DNA of 64,000 nt from Jiangella endophytica (GTDB lineage: Bacteria > Actinomycetota > Actinomycetes > Jiangellales > Jiangellaceae): contig NZ_QVAI01000001.1 in assembly GCF_003427025.1 (NCBI RefSeq), forward strand, positions 372,001 through 436,000. Direction: 5' to 3'. Of this stretch, positions 44,946-53,790 are shown one piece after another (the first letter of the stretch is position 1; each line of letters opens with the position of its first letter). Position numbers and translations under genes: made by a program. The notes under the pieces are model-generated. The model saw only the letters and a program-made list of their open reading frames with translations. It was not told the origin of the DNA and did no database searches.

Positions 44946-45973
44946 GCCTCTCCTGTCGTGACGTAGTCGGCCAGCCGGCCCGGTTCGAACGCGCCCCGGT
45001 CGGTGACGACGCGCGTCACCAGGTCAGGCGGCGTGACGTCGAACGCCGGGTACCACGCCTCGGTGACCAGCGGCGACGCCGTTCGCCGGCCGAGGGTCTC
45101 GAGCACCTCGGCGGGATCGCGCTCCTCGACGACGATGTCCGCTCCGGTCGGCGTCGTGGGGTCCGGCGCCTGCACGAGCGCGTAGAACGGCACCCCGAAG
45201 CGCGCGGCCGCCGCGGCCAGCCCGAGCGTGCCGACCTTGTTCGCGACCGAGCCGTCCATGGCGACCCGGTCGGCGGCGGTGACCAGCGCGTCGACCCGGC
45301 CCGACGCCAGCGCCGCGGCGCCCATCGAGTCGGTGATCAACGTGACGTCCTGGCCCATCTCCGCCAGCGTGTGCGCGGTGAGCCGGGCGCCCTGCAGGTA
45401 GGGCCGGGTCTCGGTGGCGGTCCAGCGATAGCGCCGGCCCAGCTCGTCGGCCGCCCGGACCAGCTCGATGAGGTAGCCGTCCATCCAGCAGTGCGTCAGC
45501 ACACGGGCGCCGTCGGGCAGCAGCCGAGCGGTGTGCCGGCCGAGTGCGTGGCTGCGCGTCCGGTACGTCTCGTCCGCACGCTGGGCAGCGGCGACGGCGG
45601 CGGCGACCAGCTCGGCCGTGGTCGCGGCTCCGGAGGCGGCGGCCAGGACGCTGTCGACCACCTCGCGCGGATGCGCGTTCGTCGGCCGGGCGGTCGCCAG
45701 CGCCTCGCCGGCGGCTCGCAGCCGTGCCCGCGCGTCGTCGAGCCGGAGACCGGCGGCCTGGCGTGCCGCCAGCGCCATCCCGGCCGCCGCGGCGTAAGCG
45801 GGACCGGACGACTGCGTCACCATGTCGCGGATGGCCGCGGCGACGTCCTCGGGCGTCTTGCACGTCACCCAGGAGACCTGTGCGGGGAAGACCCGCCGGT
45901 CCAGGACGGTGACGCCGTCGCCGTCGGCGGCCGGCACGACCGAGCGGTCGAGGACGGGCACGGGGAGCGTCAC
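44942..45973 (-). CDS. mtnA: S-methyl-5-thioribose-1-phosphate isomerase (divergent MtnA)
   Basis: 343 residues, eIF2B-like isomerase fold. TETRPYLQGARLTAHTLAEMG is the substrate-phosphate region; the catalytic Cys is in VLTHCWMDG and the catalytic Asp in ADRVAMDGSVANKVGTLGLA. Canonical MtnA has THCNxG and GADRIxxNGDxxNKIGT at these places, so both active-site neighbourhoods vary although Cys and Asp are kept. Context (mtnK, mtnB, mtnC) makes the isomerase role likely. GTG 45973 overlaps the permease stop; the stop overlaps the nucleoside hydrolase ATG. Confidence 0.87.
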   Translation of the reverse strand: MTLPVPVLDRSVVPAADGDGVTVLDRRVFPAQVSWVTCKTPEDVAAAIRDMVTQSSGPAYAAAAGMALAARQAAGLRLDDARARLRAAGEALATARPTNAHPREVVDSVLAAASGAATTAELVAAAVAAAQRADETYRTRSHALGRHTARLLPDGARVLTHCWMDGYLIELVRAADELGRRYRWTATETRPYLQGARLTAHTLAEMGQDVTLITDSMGAAALASGRVDALVTAADRVAMDGSVANKVGTLGLAAAAARFGVPFYALVQAPDPTTPTGADIVVEERDPAEVLETLGRRTASPLVTEAWYPAFDVTPPDLVTRVVTDRGAFEPGRLADYVTTGEA

Positions 45974-46872
45974 ACCGCCACCTCCCGGGTCCGGCGCAGC
46001 CAGCGCAGCCGGGTGGCGACCAGGACCAGCAGCGTGACGATGTACGGTGCGGCGTCGGCCAGCTGCTGCGGCGCGCCGACCCCTTGCAGCCGGAACCCGA
46101 ACGCCTCGGCGGCGCCGAAGCCGACGCAGGCGACCAGGACCCAGGCCGGCCGGCTGGCGGCGAGCATGACGGCGGCGACGGCGATCCAGCCGCGGCCGGC
46201 GGTCATGTTCTCGGTGAACACGGTGACGTTGCCGAGCGCCAGCTGGGCGCCGGCCAGCCCGCACAGCGCGCCCGCCGCCAGCACCACCGTCGTCCGGTAG
46301 GCGGTGACGTCGACGCCGAGACTGCCGGCCGCCTCCGGATGCTCGCCGACGCCGCGCAGCCGCAGCCCGGTCGCGCTGCGGCTGAGCCAGTACGCCAGCG
46401 CCAGCGCCAGCACGATCGCCAGCGGCACGAGCGGCGATTGCCGGGCCAGCACGTCGCCGACCACCGGGACGCCGTCGAGGAAGGTCATGCGGTGCAGACC
46501 CTGCAGGTCCGGCGGCGAGAACGTCCCGGACACGTCGAACAGCACCCGGATGCCGAACCCCGTGAGCCCGACCGCCAGCAGGTTGACGCCGATCGCGACG
46601 ATGATCGGGTCGGCCGCCCACCTGGCCGACCCGACCGCCAGGATGGCGCTGAACGCCGCGGTGCTGACCAGTGCGATCAGCACGCCCACCCACGCGCTGC
46701 CGGAGTAGTGCGAGCCGACGACGGCGGCGAACGCGCCCCACAGCATCTGGCCCTCGAGGGCGATGTTGAACACGCCGGCCTGCGCGCACAGCGCGCCGCC
46801 CAGGGCGGCCAGCAGCACGGGCGTCGCGGCCATCAGCACGGCCGCGACGAAGCTCCACTCCAGCACGTTCAC
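45970..46872 (-). CDS. Nucleoside-type ABC transporter permease (second subunit)
   Basis: 300 residues with about eight membrane helices, BPD_transp_2 family of the BMP/nucleoside importer type (NupQ/YufQ-like). Typical motifs are GALCAQAGVFNIALEGQML and GLRLRGVGEHPEAAGSLGVD. GTG 46872 overlaps the first permease stop. It pairs with the 46869-47945 product in a heterodimer. Confidence 0.92.
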   Translation of the reverse strand: MNVLEWSFVAAVLMAATPVLLAALGGALCAQAGVFNIALEGQMLWGAFAAVVGSHYSGSAWVGVLIALVSTAAFSAILAVGSARWAADPIIVAIGVNLLAVGLTGFGIRVLFDVSGTFSPPDLQGLHRMTFLDGVPVVGDVLARQSPLVPLAIVLALALAYWLSRSATGLRLRGVGEHPEAAGSLGVDVTAYRTTVVLAAGALCGLAGAQLALGNVTVFTENMTAGRGWIAVAAVMLAASRPAWVLVACVGFGAAEAFGFRLQGVGAPQQLADAAPYIVTLLVLVATRLRWLRRTREVAV

Positions 46873-47945
46873 GTGGTGGCCCTCCCCGTCCGGGCGCGGC
46901 GCGCCTCGACCACCGTCCGCAGCGCCAGCACGATGATCACGACGGCCTGCAGCACCTCGGAGAGCTGGCGCGGCACGTCCGCGTCGCGTTCCATGCCCGC
47001 GCCGCCGACCTGCAGGATCGTGAAGACCGCGACGGTCAGCGGCAGCAGCAGTGGCCGGCCGCCGGCCAGCAGCGCCGCCGCCACCCCGGCGAACGTGTAG
47101 CCGGGCGCGGTCAGCGCGCCGTCGATGAACCGGTACGGCGGCGACAGCACCATGACCGCGCCGACGACGCCGGCGACGGCGCCCGCGGCGGCCATCGCGC
47201 CGAGGTTCAACCGGCCGATGTGCACACCGCCGTAGGCCCCGAACCGGCGGTTCGCGCCCAGCGTGCGCAGCTCGAAGCCGACCGCCGTTCGCGAGTCGAC
47301 CAGCCAGAACACCACCAGCACGAGCAGCACCAGCACGAGGCCCACGTTGGCGTAGCGCAGGTCGCCGAGCGTGCCGAGGTGCGCGGCATCGGGCAGTCGC
47401 GGCGTCTGCGAGACGCCGGAACCGGTGTCGGTCATCCGGAACCGCACCAGGTACGACCCGAACGCGACGGCGATCGGCGACAGCAGCAGCGTCGAGATGA
47501 TCACCGGGATGCCGAGGCGTTCCGACAGCGGCGCGGAGATGGCGGCGAACAGCCCGGCGGCGACGGCGCCCGCGAGGACCGCCGCGACGACCAGCAGCGC
47601 GCAGGGCAGCGGCGCGTAGAGCCCGACCGCCGCCGCGGTGATGCCGCCGAGCACCAGCTGCCCGTTGCCGCCGAGGTTGTACTCGCCCATCCGCAGCGGG
47701 ATCGCGAAGACGATCGCCATGCCGAGGATCAGCCCGAACACCGAGAGCGTGTAGTCGAGGTTGTCCGTCGCGAGCGCGCCCTCGACCACGCCCGTATAGG
47801 CCCGGACGGGATCGATGCCGGACGCGACCATGATGACCGCGCCGATCAGCACGGCGACGAGGACGGCGCCGACCGGGACGACCGCGGGGTGCCGGACGGC
47901 CGCCCGGAACAGCGGCGGCTTCGGCGCGGCGTCGACCGTGCTCAT
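46869..47945 (-). CDS. Nucleoside-type ABC transporter permease (first subunit)
   Basis: 358 residues with about nine to ten membrane helices, NupP/YufP-like. Contains FAIPLRMGEYNLGGNGQLVLGG, the family equivalent of the N-I-G-x-E-G-Q motif, and FELRTLGANRRFGAYGGVHIG as the cytoplasmic coupling loop. ATG 47945 overlaps the ATPase stop (ATGA). Confidence 0.92.
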   Translation of the reverse strand: MSTVDAAPKPPLFRAAVRHPAVVPVGAVLVAVLIGAVIMVASGIDPVRAYTGVVEGALATDNLDYTLSVFGLILGMAIVFAIPLRMGEYNLGGNGQLVLGGITAAAVGLYAPLPCALLVVAAVLAGAVAAGLFAAISAPLSERLGIPVIISTLLLSPIAVAFGSYLVRFRMTDTGSGVSQTPRLPDAAHLGTLGDLRYANVGLVLVLLVLVVFWLVDSRTAVGFELRTLGANRRFGAYGGVHIGRLNLGAMAAAGAVAGVVGAVMVLSPPYRFIDGALTAPGYTFAGVAAALLAGGRPLLLPLTVAVFTILQVGGAGMERDADVPRQLSEVLQAVVIIVLALRTVVEARRARTGRATT

Positions 47946-49492
47946 GCCCGGACCGCCTGGTCAGCGCCGGACATCGCCGCGCCGATGTTCTCCGGGGTGG
48001 CGTCGGATCGGGCGAACTCCGCGACCACCCGGCCGCCGAGCATCACCAGGATCCGGTCGGCCAGGGCGAGCAGTTCGCTGATCTCGTGCGAGACCAGCAG
48101 CACGCCGTGCCCGTCGTCGCGGTAGCCGATCAGCCGCCGGTGGATGGCCTCGATGGCGCCGATGTCGACGCCCTGTGTCGGCTGCTCGGCGATGAGCAGT
48201 GGCGCCTCGTGCGCCAGTTCGCGCGCGACGACCAGCTTCTGCGCGTTGCCGCCCGACAGCGAACCGACCGGCAGCTGCTCCGAGGCGGTGCGGATGTCGA
48301 AGTCGGCGATCAGCTCCTGGGCGCGGGCCCGCATGGCCCGGCCGGACAGCAGGCCGCGCCGCCGTCCGGACGAGGCGCCGATGGGCGGGGTCCGGTGGTG
48401 GCCGAGCGCCAGGTTCTCGGCGACGGACATGGTGATCGCGGTGCCTTCGCCGCGGCGGTCCTCCGGGATGGCGGCGACGCCGAGGGCGCGGCGCTCGCGG
48501 ACCGAGGCGTCCGTGACGTCGACGCCGGCGATGCGGATGCTCCCGGCAGCGGCACGGTGGGTGCCGAGCAACGTTGCGACGAGGTCGTGCTGGCCGTTGC
48601 CGGACACCCCGGCGATGCCGACGATCTCGCCGCGCCGCACGGTGAGGGAGACGTCGCCGACGAGCGTCCGCTCGCCGTCGCTGACCGCGAGGTGCTCGAC
48701 CTCCAGCACCGGCTCGCCCGGCTCGCCCCGTCCGGTGTTCTGGGCGGGCACGACGTCGCGGCCGGTCATCGCGGTGACCAGCGCGGCGGCGGTGGTGTCC
48801 GCCGTCCGCACGTGTGCGGTGACGACGCCGTCGCGCAGCACGGTCACCTCGTCGCTGACATCGAGCACCTCGTGGATCTTGTGCGTCACGAGGACGACCG
48901 TGGCACCGTCGTCGGCGGCCCGGCGGATCACGGCGAACAGCGACCGCACCTCGCCCGGGGTGAGCACCGCCGTCGGCTCGTCGAGGATCAGCACCTCGGC
49001 CTCGCGGTGCAGCGCCTTGAGGATCTCGACCCGCTGCCGTGCGCCGGCCGGCAGCGTCCCGACCCTGGCGCCCGGGTCGACCGCCAGGCCGTAGCGGCCG
49101 GCCAGCTCCGTGACGCGCGCGGACGCGGCGGCTCGGTCGAGCAGCGAGCGCCGGAGCCGGCCGGACCGGCGCGGCTCCTGGCCCAGCACGACGTTCTCGG
49201 CCACGGTCATCGAGTCGAACAGCTTGAAGTGCTGGTGGACCATGCCGAGCCGCTCGGCGATCGCGTCGAGCGGGCTGGCGAACTCGACCCGGCGGCCGTC
49301 GCGCAGGATGTGGCCGGTGTCAGGCCGGTACAGCCCGTACAGGATCGACATCAGCGTGGACTTGCCGGCGCCGTTCTCGCCCATGACGGCGTGCACGCTG
49401 CCGCGGCGGAGGGTGAGGTCGACGCCGTCGTTCGCGACGACGGCGCCGAACCGCTTCCCGATGCCGACCAGCTCGACCGCGGGCGTCGTCAT
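47942..49492 (-). CDS. Nucleoside-type ABC transporter ATPase, two nucleotide-binding domains
   Basis: 516 residues, NupO/YufO-like tandem cassettes. Cassette 1: GENGAGKST, MVHQHFKLFDSMTVAENVVLG (diagnostic of this subfamily), signature LPAGARQRVEILKAL, LILDEPTAVLTP. Cassette 2: GVSGNGQHDLV in place of a standard Walker A lysine loop, LSGGNAQKLVVAREL and LLIAEQPTQGVDIG. The degenerate second P-loop is normal for these importers. Overlaps the binding-protein gene by four bases. Confidence 0.93.
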   Translation of the reverse strand: MTTPAVELVGIGKRFGAVVANDGVDLTLRRGSVHAVMGENGAGKSTLMSILYGLYRPDTGHILRDGRRVEFASPLDAIAERLGMVHQHFKLFDSMTVAENVVLGQEPRRSGRLRRSLLDRAAASARVTELAGRYGLAVDPGARVGTLPAGARQRVEILKALHREAEVLILDEPTAVLTPGEVRSLFAVIRRAADDGATVVLVTHKIHEVLDVSDEVTVLRDGVVTAHVRTADTTAAALVTAMTGRDVVPAQNTGRGEPGEPVLEVEHLAVSDGERTLVGDVSLTVRRGEIVGIAGVSGNGQHDLVATLLGTHRAAAGSIRIAGVDVTDASVRERRALGVAAIPEDRRGEGTAITMSVAENLALGHHRTPPIGASSGRRRGLLSGRAMRARAQELIADFDIRTASEQLPVGSLSGGNAQKLVVARELAHEAPLLIAEQPTQGVDIGAIEAIHRRLIGYRDDGHGVLLVSHEISELLALADRILVMLGGRVVAEFARSDATPENIGAAMSGADQAVRA

Positions 49493-50535
49493 CCCGCGGC
49501 GACCGGGTCCTCGACCACGATGTCCCCGGCGACGATCTGGTCGCGGACGGCGGCGACCTGCTCGAGGACGTCGGGGTGGTCGGCGATGAGGCACCCGCTG
49601 TCCTCGACGCCCTCCTGCAGGCCGGTCAGCCCGACGCCGTCCTCGGCCAGGCCGTAGGACTTGTTGCCGCCCGCGTCGCCGCCGAGGATCTCCTCGACCG
49701 CGGACTCCAGCGCGACGTCGACCCGCTTGATCGAGTTGTCGACGATGGTGCCCGGCTGCTCCGGGCACTGGTTGGTGTCGACCCCGAACGCGAAGACGCC
49801 GTTCTCCGCCGCCGCCTCGAAGACGCCGGGGTTGCCGCCCGACGCGGCCGCGTTGATGTGGTCGGCGCCGGAGCCGGCGACGATCTCGGCCTGCGCCTTG
49901 GCCCGGGGCGTGTCGCCGAACGGGTTCTCGCCGCCGACGTACTGGACCGAGGTGGTGACCGCCGGGTTCACGCTCTGCGCGCCGGCGAAGAACGGGTCGA
50001 TCCAGCGGTGGATGAACGGGTCGTCCAGCGCCGCGACCGCGCCGACCGCGCCGGTCTGCGTCAGCAGCCCCGCCTCGACACCGGCCAGGTAGTTCGACTC
50101 GTGCTCCCGGAAGACCGCGCAGGTGAGGTTCTCGGGCTGCTCCTGCGGGCAGGCGTCGATCAGCAGGAACTGCTGGTCCGGGTTGTCGACCGCCGACGTG
50201 GAGAACTGGTCCTGCACGCTGAACGAGACACCGATGACGATGTCGACGCCGTCGCGCACCGCCGCGTCGATGTTCTGCTGGATACTGGCCGGGTCGGTGC
50301 TCTCGTAGACGTCGACCGTGGCGTCGTTGGCGGCGCCGGCCGCCTCCGCACCGTCGCGGGCCAGGGCCAGGAAGTTGTTGGAGCCGATCGGCGTCGGCGT
50401 GATGAGGACGAGGCTCCCGCCGCCCTCGCTCGCGGTGCTGCCGCTGTCGCCGTCGTCGGACGAACAGCCGGCCGCGACGGCGAGCAGCAGAGCGGACGCG
50501 GTCGCGGCGAGCCCGGTGCGGGCAGACTTCTGCAT
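49489..50535 (-). CDS. BMP-family (PnrA-like) nucleoside-binding lipoprotein
   Basis: 348 residues. Lipobox LAVAAGC with an acidic Ser/Gly linker, then a BMP-domain: SLVLITPTPIGSNNFLALA, DIVIGVSFSVQDQF, QEQPENLTCAVFREHESNYLAGVEAGL, VAALDDPFIHRWIDPFFAGA. BMP proteins such as PnrA bind purine nucleosides. As head of the operon with mtnA, a nucleoside hydrolase, mtnK, mtnC and mtnB it is a candidate methylthioadenosine receptor. ATG 50535 is chosen because TATCAT ends seven bases upstream; ATG 50544 overlaps that hexamer and is the alternative. Confidence 0.88.
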   Translation of the reverse strand: MQKSARTGLAATASALLLAVAAGCSSDDGDSGSTASEGGGSLVLITPTPIGSNNFLALARDGAEAAGAANDATVDVYESTDPASIQQNIDAAVRDGVDIVIGVSFSVQDQFSTSAVDNPDQQFLLIDACPQEQPENLTCAVFREHESNYLAGVEAGLLTQTGAVGAVAALDDPFIHRWIDPFFAGAQSVNPAVTTSVQYVGGENPFGDTPRAKAQAEIVAGSGADHINAAASGGNPGVFEAAAENGVFAFGVDTNQCPEQPGTIVDNSIKRVDVALESAVEEILGGDAGGNKSYGLAEDGVGLTGLQEGVEDSGCLIADHPDVLEQVAAVRDQIVAGDIVVEDPVAAG

Positions 50536-50576
50536 GCGGCTCATGATACGAGACCGCCATCTCATACTCTGGCGGG
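50536..50576 (-). promoter_or_regulatory. Promoter/operator of the nucleoside-importer/mtn operon
   Basis: TATCAT on the minus strand (complement of 50543-50548) is placed for a leaderless start at 50535. Just upstream an inverted repeat CCGCCA-N10-TGGCGG (50554-50575 region, AT-rich spacer TCTCATACTC) may bind a regulator. Confidence 0.4.
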
Positions 50577-50608
50577 TGGGCCCGGAATGACCACGTTGAG
50601 TGGGGTCG

Positions 50609-50659
50609 CTCCCGCTTCCCCAGGCATGCATGCCCGGGGAAGCGGGAGAACGCCTAGGC
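50609..50659. repeat. Dispersed palindromic repeat, copy C
   Basis: CTCCCGCTTCCCC (50609-50621) pairs perfectly with GGGGAAGCGGGAG (50636-50648) around GGCATGCATGCC, and AACGCCTAGG follows as in copies A and B. Unlike those, this copy sits between divergent genes, so it cannot be a simple terminator for either neighbour. It lacks the upstream GATGATCATC part. Confidence 0.7.
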
Positions 50660-50741
50660 CAGCTGACCTGGGTGGATACTACTGGCTATTCATATCGGCA
50701 AGATCGGAAAAGTCAGAAGAACGGGACATGAGGGGACGAAC

Positions 50742-51926
50742 GTGACCGGATCCGGTGTGGAAGCGTTCCAAGGAGCGGCCCGGAAGGTCGCCGAGGCTCT
50801 GGCGGCCGACGCCGTCGTCCGCGACGAGGCCAATCGGGCGCCGTTCGCGGAGGTGTCGGCGCTGCGCGACGCGGGGCTGCTGGACGCACTGGTCCCGTCC
50901 GGGCTGGGCGGGCAGGGGCGGAGCTGGTCGGACGTGCTGTCCGCCGTGCGCCCGATCATCCGCGCCGACGCGTCGATCGGGCACGTGCTGACCTACCACT
51001 ACCTGAACTCGTGGCGCATCCGGCTCAACTCGCGGCCCGGCGTGATCGACGAGCTCGAGCGGGCGTCCGCCGCGAACCGGTGGTTCTGGGGCGGGGCCGG
51101 CAACCCGCGCGACGCCGCCCTGGACCTGGTGCCCGACGGCGACGGCTTCCGGGTGACGGGGCGGAAGTTCTTCGCCACCGGCGCCCAGGTGGCCGACCGC
51201 ATCACGGCCAGCGGGACCCGCGTCGACACCGGCGAGAAGCTGGCGATCGTGATCGACGGCCGCGCCGAGGGCGTCACCCACCACGACGACTGGGACAACC
51301 TGGGGCAGCGGCTCTCCGCGTCGGGCTCGGTGTCGTTCGACGCGGTGCGGGTGCCGGACGCGCAGGTACTGGGGACGTCGGGGCAGGCCGGCGCGGCCTT
51401 CCAGCCGTACCCGTCGCTGTCCATCCTGTTCTTCCAGCTGGTGCTGGCGCACCTGCACGTCGGGATCGCCGAGGGCGCGCTGGCCACCGCGTCGGAGTAC
51501 GTGCGGACGAAGGTGCGTCCGTGGGCGACGTCCGGTGTCGAGCTGGCGACGGAGGACCCGTACCTGCTGGAGATCACCGGTGAGCTGGTGTCGCAGACGG
51601 CCGCCGCCGACGCGCTGACGTGGCGGGTGACCCGTCAGGCGGAGGGCGCGGTGGCGCGCGGGTGGGACCTGACCGAGGCCGAGCGCGGCGAGCTGGCCGT
51701 CGACATCGCGACGGCCAAGGTCGCGTCGACGCGCGCCGTCAACGAGGTGACCTCGAAGGTGTTCGAGCTGACCGGCGCCCGCGCGACCACCCGCGCGACC
51801 GGGTTCGACCGGTTCTGGCGCAACGCCCGCACCATCACTCTGCACGACCCCGTGGTCTACAAGGCACGTGAGGTCGGCGCCTACACCCTCAGCGGCGCGA
51901 CGCCGACCCCCAGCAACTACAGCTGA
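50742..51926 (+). CDS. Acyl-CoA dehydrogenase-fold flavin monooxygenase (DszC/SfnB-like)
   Basis: 394 residues. The fold and motifs (LVPSGLGGQGRSWSDVLS, HVLTYHYLNSWRI, WGGAGNPRDAALDLVPDGDG, GRKFFATGAQVADR) fit the FMNH2-dependent DszC/SfnB/MsuC branch, which oxidises organosulfur compounds, and not true acyl-CoA dehydrogenases, since the usual catalytic Glu region is absent. GAGGGG precedes GTG 50742. No flavin reductase is adjacent. It converges on mtnD with a 6-bp gap and diverges from the mtn importer operon, so a role in methylthio or sulfone metabolism is plausible but inferred. Confidence 0.82.
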   Translation: MTGSGVEAFQGAARKVAEALAADAVVRDEANRAPFAEVSALRDAGLLDALVPSGLGGQGRSWSDVLSAVRPIIRADASIGHVLTYHYLNSWRIRLNSRPGVIDELERASAANRWFWGGAGNPRDAALDLVPDGDGFRVTGRKFFATGAQVADRITASGTRVDTGEKLAIVIDGRAEGVTHHDDWDNLGQRLSASGSVSFDAVRVPDAQVLGTSGQAGAAFQPYPSLSILFFQLVLAHLHVGIAEGALATASEYVRTKVRPWATSGVELATEDPYLLEITGELVSQTAAADALTWRVTRQAEGAVARGWDLTEAERGELAVDIATAKVASTRAVNEVTSKVFELTGARATTRATGFDRFWRNARTITLHDPVVYKAREVGAYTLSGATPTPSNYS

Positions 51927-51932
51927 CCGGGG

Positions 51933-52511
51933 TCAGCCGCCGACCGGCGTGGCGGCGATCTGGTCGTAGGTCGGGAAGCGCGAGGAGATGTCGCTGCCGG
52001 TGAAGTCGCCGACCCAGCCGTCCTCGTCGTGGAAGAAGCGCACCGAGACGTATGCGGGCGACGTGCCCATGTCGAACCAGTGCGTGGTGTCGGCGGGGAC
52101 CGAGATGAGGTCGCCGGCCTCGCAGAACACGGCGTGGACCTTGCCGTTCGCGTGCAGGTAGAAGATGCCGGAGCCGGCGGCGAAGAAGCGGTCCTCGTCG
52201 TCGTCGTGCTGGTGCTCCTGGAGGAACTTCTGCCGCGCGGCGGGCGCCTTCTCGTCGTAGTCGTCCTGCGACGGGTCCAGCCGCAGCACGTCGACCAGCG
52301 TGTAGCCCTCCTTGGCGATGACGTCGTCGACCTCGGAGCGGTACGCCTCGAGGACGTCGTCCTGGGTCGGGTCGTCGGGGAGGTCCTGGAGCTCCCAGCG
52401 GGCGAACCGTGCGCCGAGGGCCGCGAGCTCGGCCGTGATCTCGGCCAGATCGGTGGTGTCGAGCGCGGGGGCGCTGGGGTCGGTGTCGTTCCACACGGTC
52501 AAGCGGCTCAC
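51933..52511 (-). CDS. mtnD: Acireductone dioxygenase
   Basis: 192 residues, cupin fold. Metal ligands appear in FLQEHQHDDDEDRFFAAG (two His and a Glu) and DTTHWFDMG (third His). With Fe(II) it yields 2-keto-4-methylthiobutyrate and formate, the step before methionine. GAGGAGG precedes GTG 52511. It stands outside the nine-gene operon, divergent from the mtnE-type aminotransferase across ~100 bp, so the last two salvage steps are regulated as a pair. Confidence 0.95.
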   Translation of the reverse strand: MSRLTVWNDTDPSAPALDTTDLAEITAELAALGARFARWELQDLPDDPTQDDVLEAYRSEVDDVIAKEGYTLVDVLRLDPSQDDYDEKAPAARQKFLQEHQHDDDEDRFFAAGSGIFYLHANGKVHAVFCEAGDLISVPADTTHWFDMGTSPAYVSVRFFHDEDGWVGDFTGSDISSRFPTYDQIAATPVGG

Positions 52512-52613
52512 GGTGCCTCCTCGTCGGATCTCGCATCCATTGTGCCTCTGCCAGGTGTCCAGCGGGTGGTGACGTCGGTCATGCCGATCGCATAGTGAGT
52601 TACCGTGCATTCC

Positions 52614-53789
52614 GTGCCACCACGCCGACCCGCGCTCGTCGAGCGGATGCGCCCGTTCACGTCGACCATCTTCGCCGAGATCACGGCGCTGGCGACGCGC
52701 ACCGGCGCGATCAACCTCGGCCAGGGCTTCCCGGACACCGACGGCCCGGCGCAGATCCTCGACGCCGCGAGCACGGCGATCCACGGCGGCCACAACCAGT
52801 ACCCGCCCGGTCCCGGCGTGCCGGTACTGCGCGAGGCGATCGCCCGCCACCAGCGCCGGTTCTACGGCCTCGACGTCGACCCCGACACCGAGGTGCTGGT
52901 CACCGCGGGCGCCACCGAGGCCATTGCGGCCACGATCCTGGCGCTGTGCGAGCCGGGCGACGAGGTGGTCACGTTCGACCCGGTCTACGACTCCTACGCC
53001 GCGTCCATCGCGCTGGCCGGCGCCGTCAAACGCACCGTCACGCTGCGCTGGCCGGACTTCGCGATCGACGAGGCCGAGTTGCGCGCCGCGTTCGGGCCGC
53101 GCACCCGGGTCGTCCTGGTCAACACGCCGCACAACCCCACCGGCAAGGTGTTCGGCCGCGCCGAACTGGAGCGCATCGGCGCGCTGGCCCGCGAGCACGA
53201 CGCCGTCGTCGTCACCGACGAGGTGTACGAGCACCAGGTCTACGACGACGCCGTCCACGTACCGGTCGCGACGCTGCCGGGACTGGCCGACCGCACGGTC
53301 ACGATCTCGTCGGCCGGCAAGACGTTCTCCGTCACCGGCTGGAAGGTCGGCTGGCTGCACGGGCCGGCCGAGCTGGTCGCCGCCGCGCGCGCCGTCAAGC
53401 AGTTCCTCACGTTCGTCAGCGCCGGGCCGCTGCAGCCGGCCGTCGCGACCGGCCTCGACCTCGGCGACGACTTCTACACGGACCTCGCGGGCGGGCTGCA
53501 GGCCAAGCGCGACCTGCTGATCGAGGGCCTGACGGCGGCCGGGCTGGCGGTGTCGGTGCCGCGCGGGACGTACTTCGTGGTGGCCGACGCCGCGCCGCTC
53601 GGGTTCGCCGACGGCATCGAGTTGTGCCAGCGGCTGCCCGAGCTGATCGGTGTCGCGGCCGTGCCGGTCTCGGTCTTCCACGACGACCCGAAGGCGGCGC
53701 CGTCGCTGGTCCGGTTCGCGTTCTGCAAGCGCGACGAGGTGCTGCACGACGCCGTAGAGCGGCTCAGCCGGCTCTCGTCGCTGGTGTAG
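52614..53789 (+). CDS. mtnE: PLP-dependent class I aminotransferase, probable MtnE (YbdL-like methionine aminotransferase)
   Basis: 391 residues. PLP lysine in SSAGKTFSVTGWKVGWL; NTPHNPTGKVF and TDEVYEHQVYDD are the other cofactor motifs; INLGQGFPDTDGP is the N-terminal substrate segment of the kynurenine aminotransferase/YbdL group. YbdL uses methionine with ketomethylthiobutyrate, and pairing with mtnD indicates the final salvage transamination. TACCGT (52601-52606) ends seven bases before GTG 52614, so I prefer it over GTG 52605. Confidence 0.85.
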   Translation: MPPRRPALVERMRPFTSTIFAEITALATRTGAINLGQGFPDTDGPAQILDAASTAIHGGHNQYPPGPGVPVLREAIARHQRRFYGLDVDPDTEVLVTAGATEAIAATILALCEPGDEVVTFDPVYDSYAASIALAGAVKRTVTLRWPDFAIDEAELRAAFGPRTRVVLVNTPHNPTGKVFGRAELERIGALAREHDAVVVTDEVYEHQVYDDAVHVPVATLPGLADRTVTISSAGKTFSVTGWKVGWLHGPAELVAAARAVKQFLTFVSAGPLQPAVATGLDLGDDFYTDLAGGLQAKRDLLIEGLTAAGLAVSVPRGTYFVVADAAPLGFADGIELCQRLPELIGVAAVPVSVFHDDPKAAPSLVRFAFCKRDEVLHDAVERLSRLSSLV

Positions 53790-53790
53790 C

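Noticed and set aside
31983-50535. Degenerate ABC signatures and P-loops as signs of gene decay
   Set aside because: Asymmetric ATP sites are the normal state in RbsA-type and BMP-type tandem ATPases.
50742-51926. True acyl-CoA dehydrogenase
   Set aside because: The fold matches, but the substrate loop and the GGAGNPRD/TGAQVADR segments fit DszC/SfnB monooxygenases, and no other beta-oxidation gene is near.
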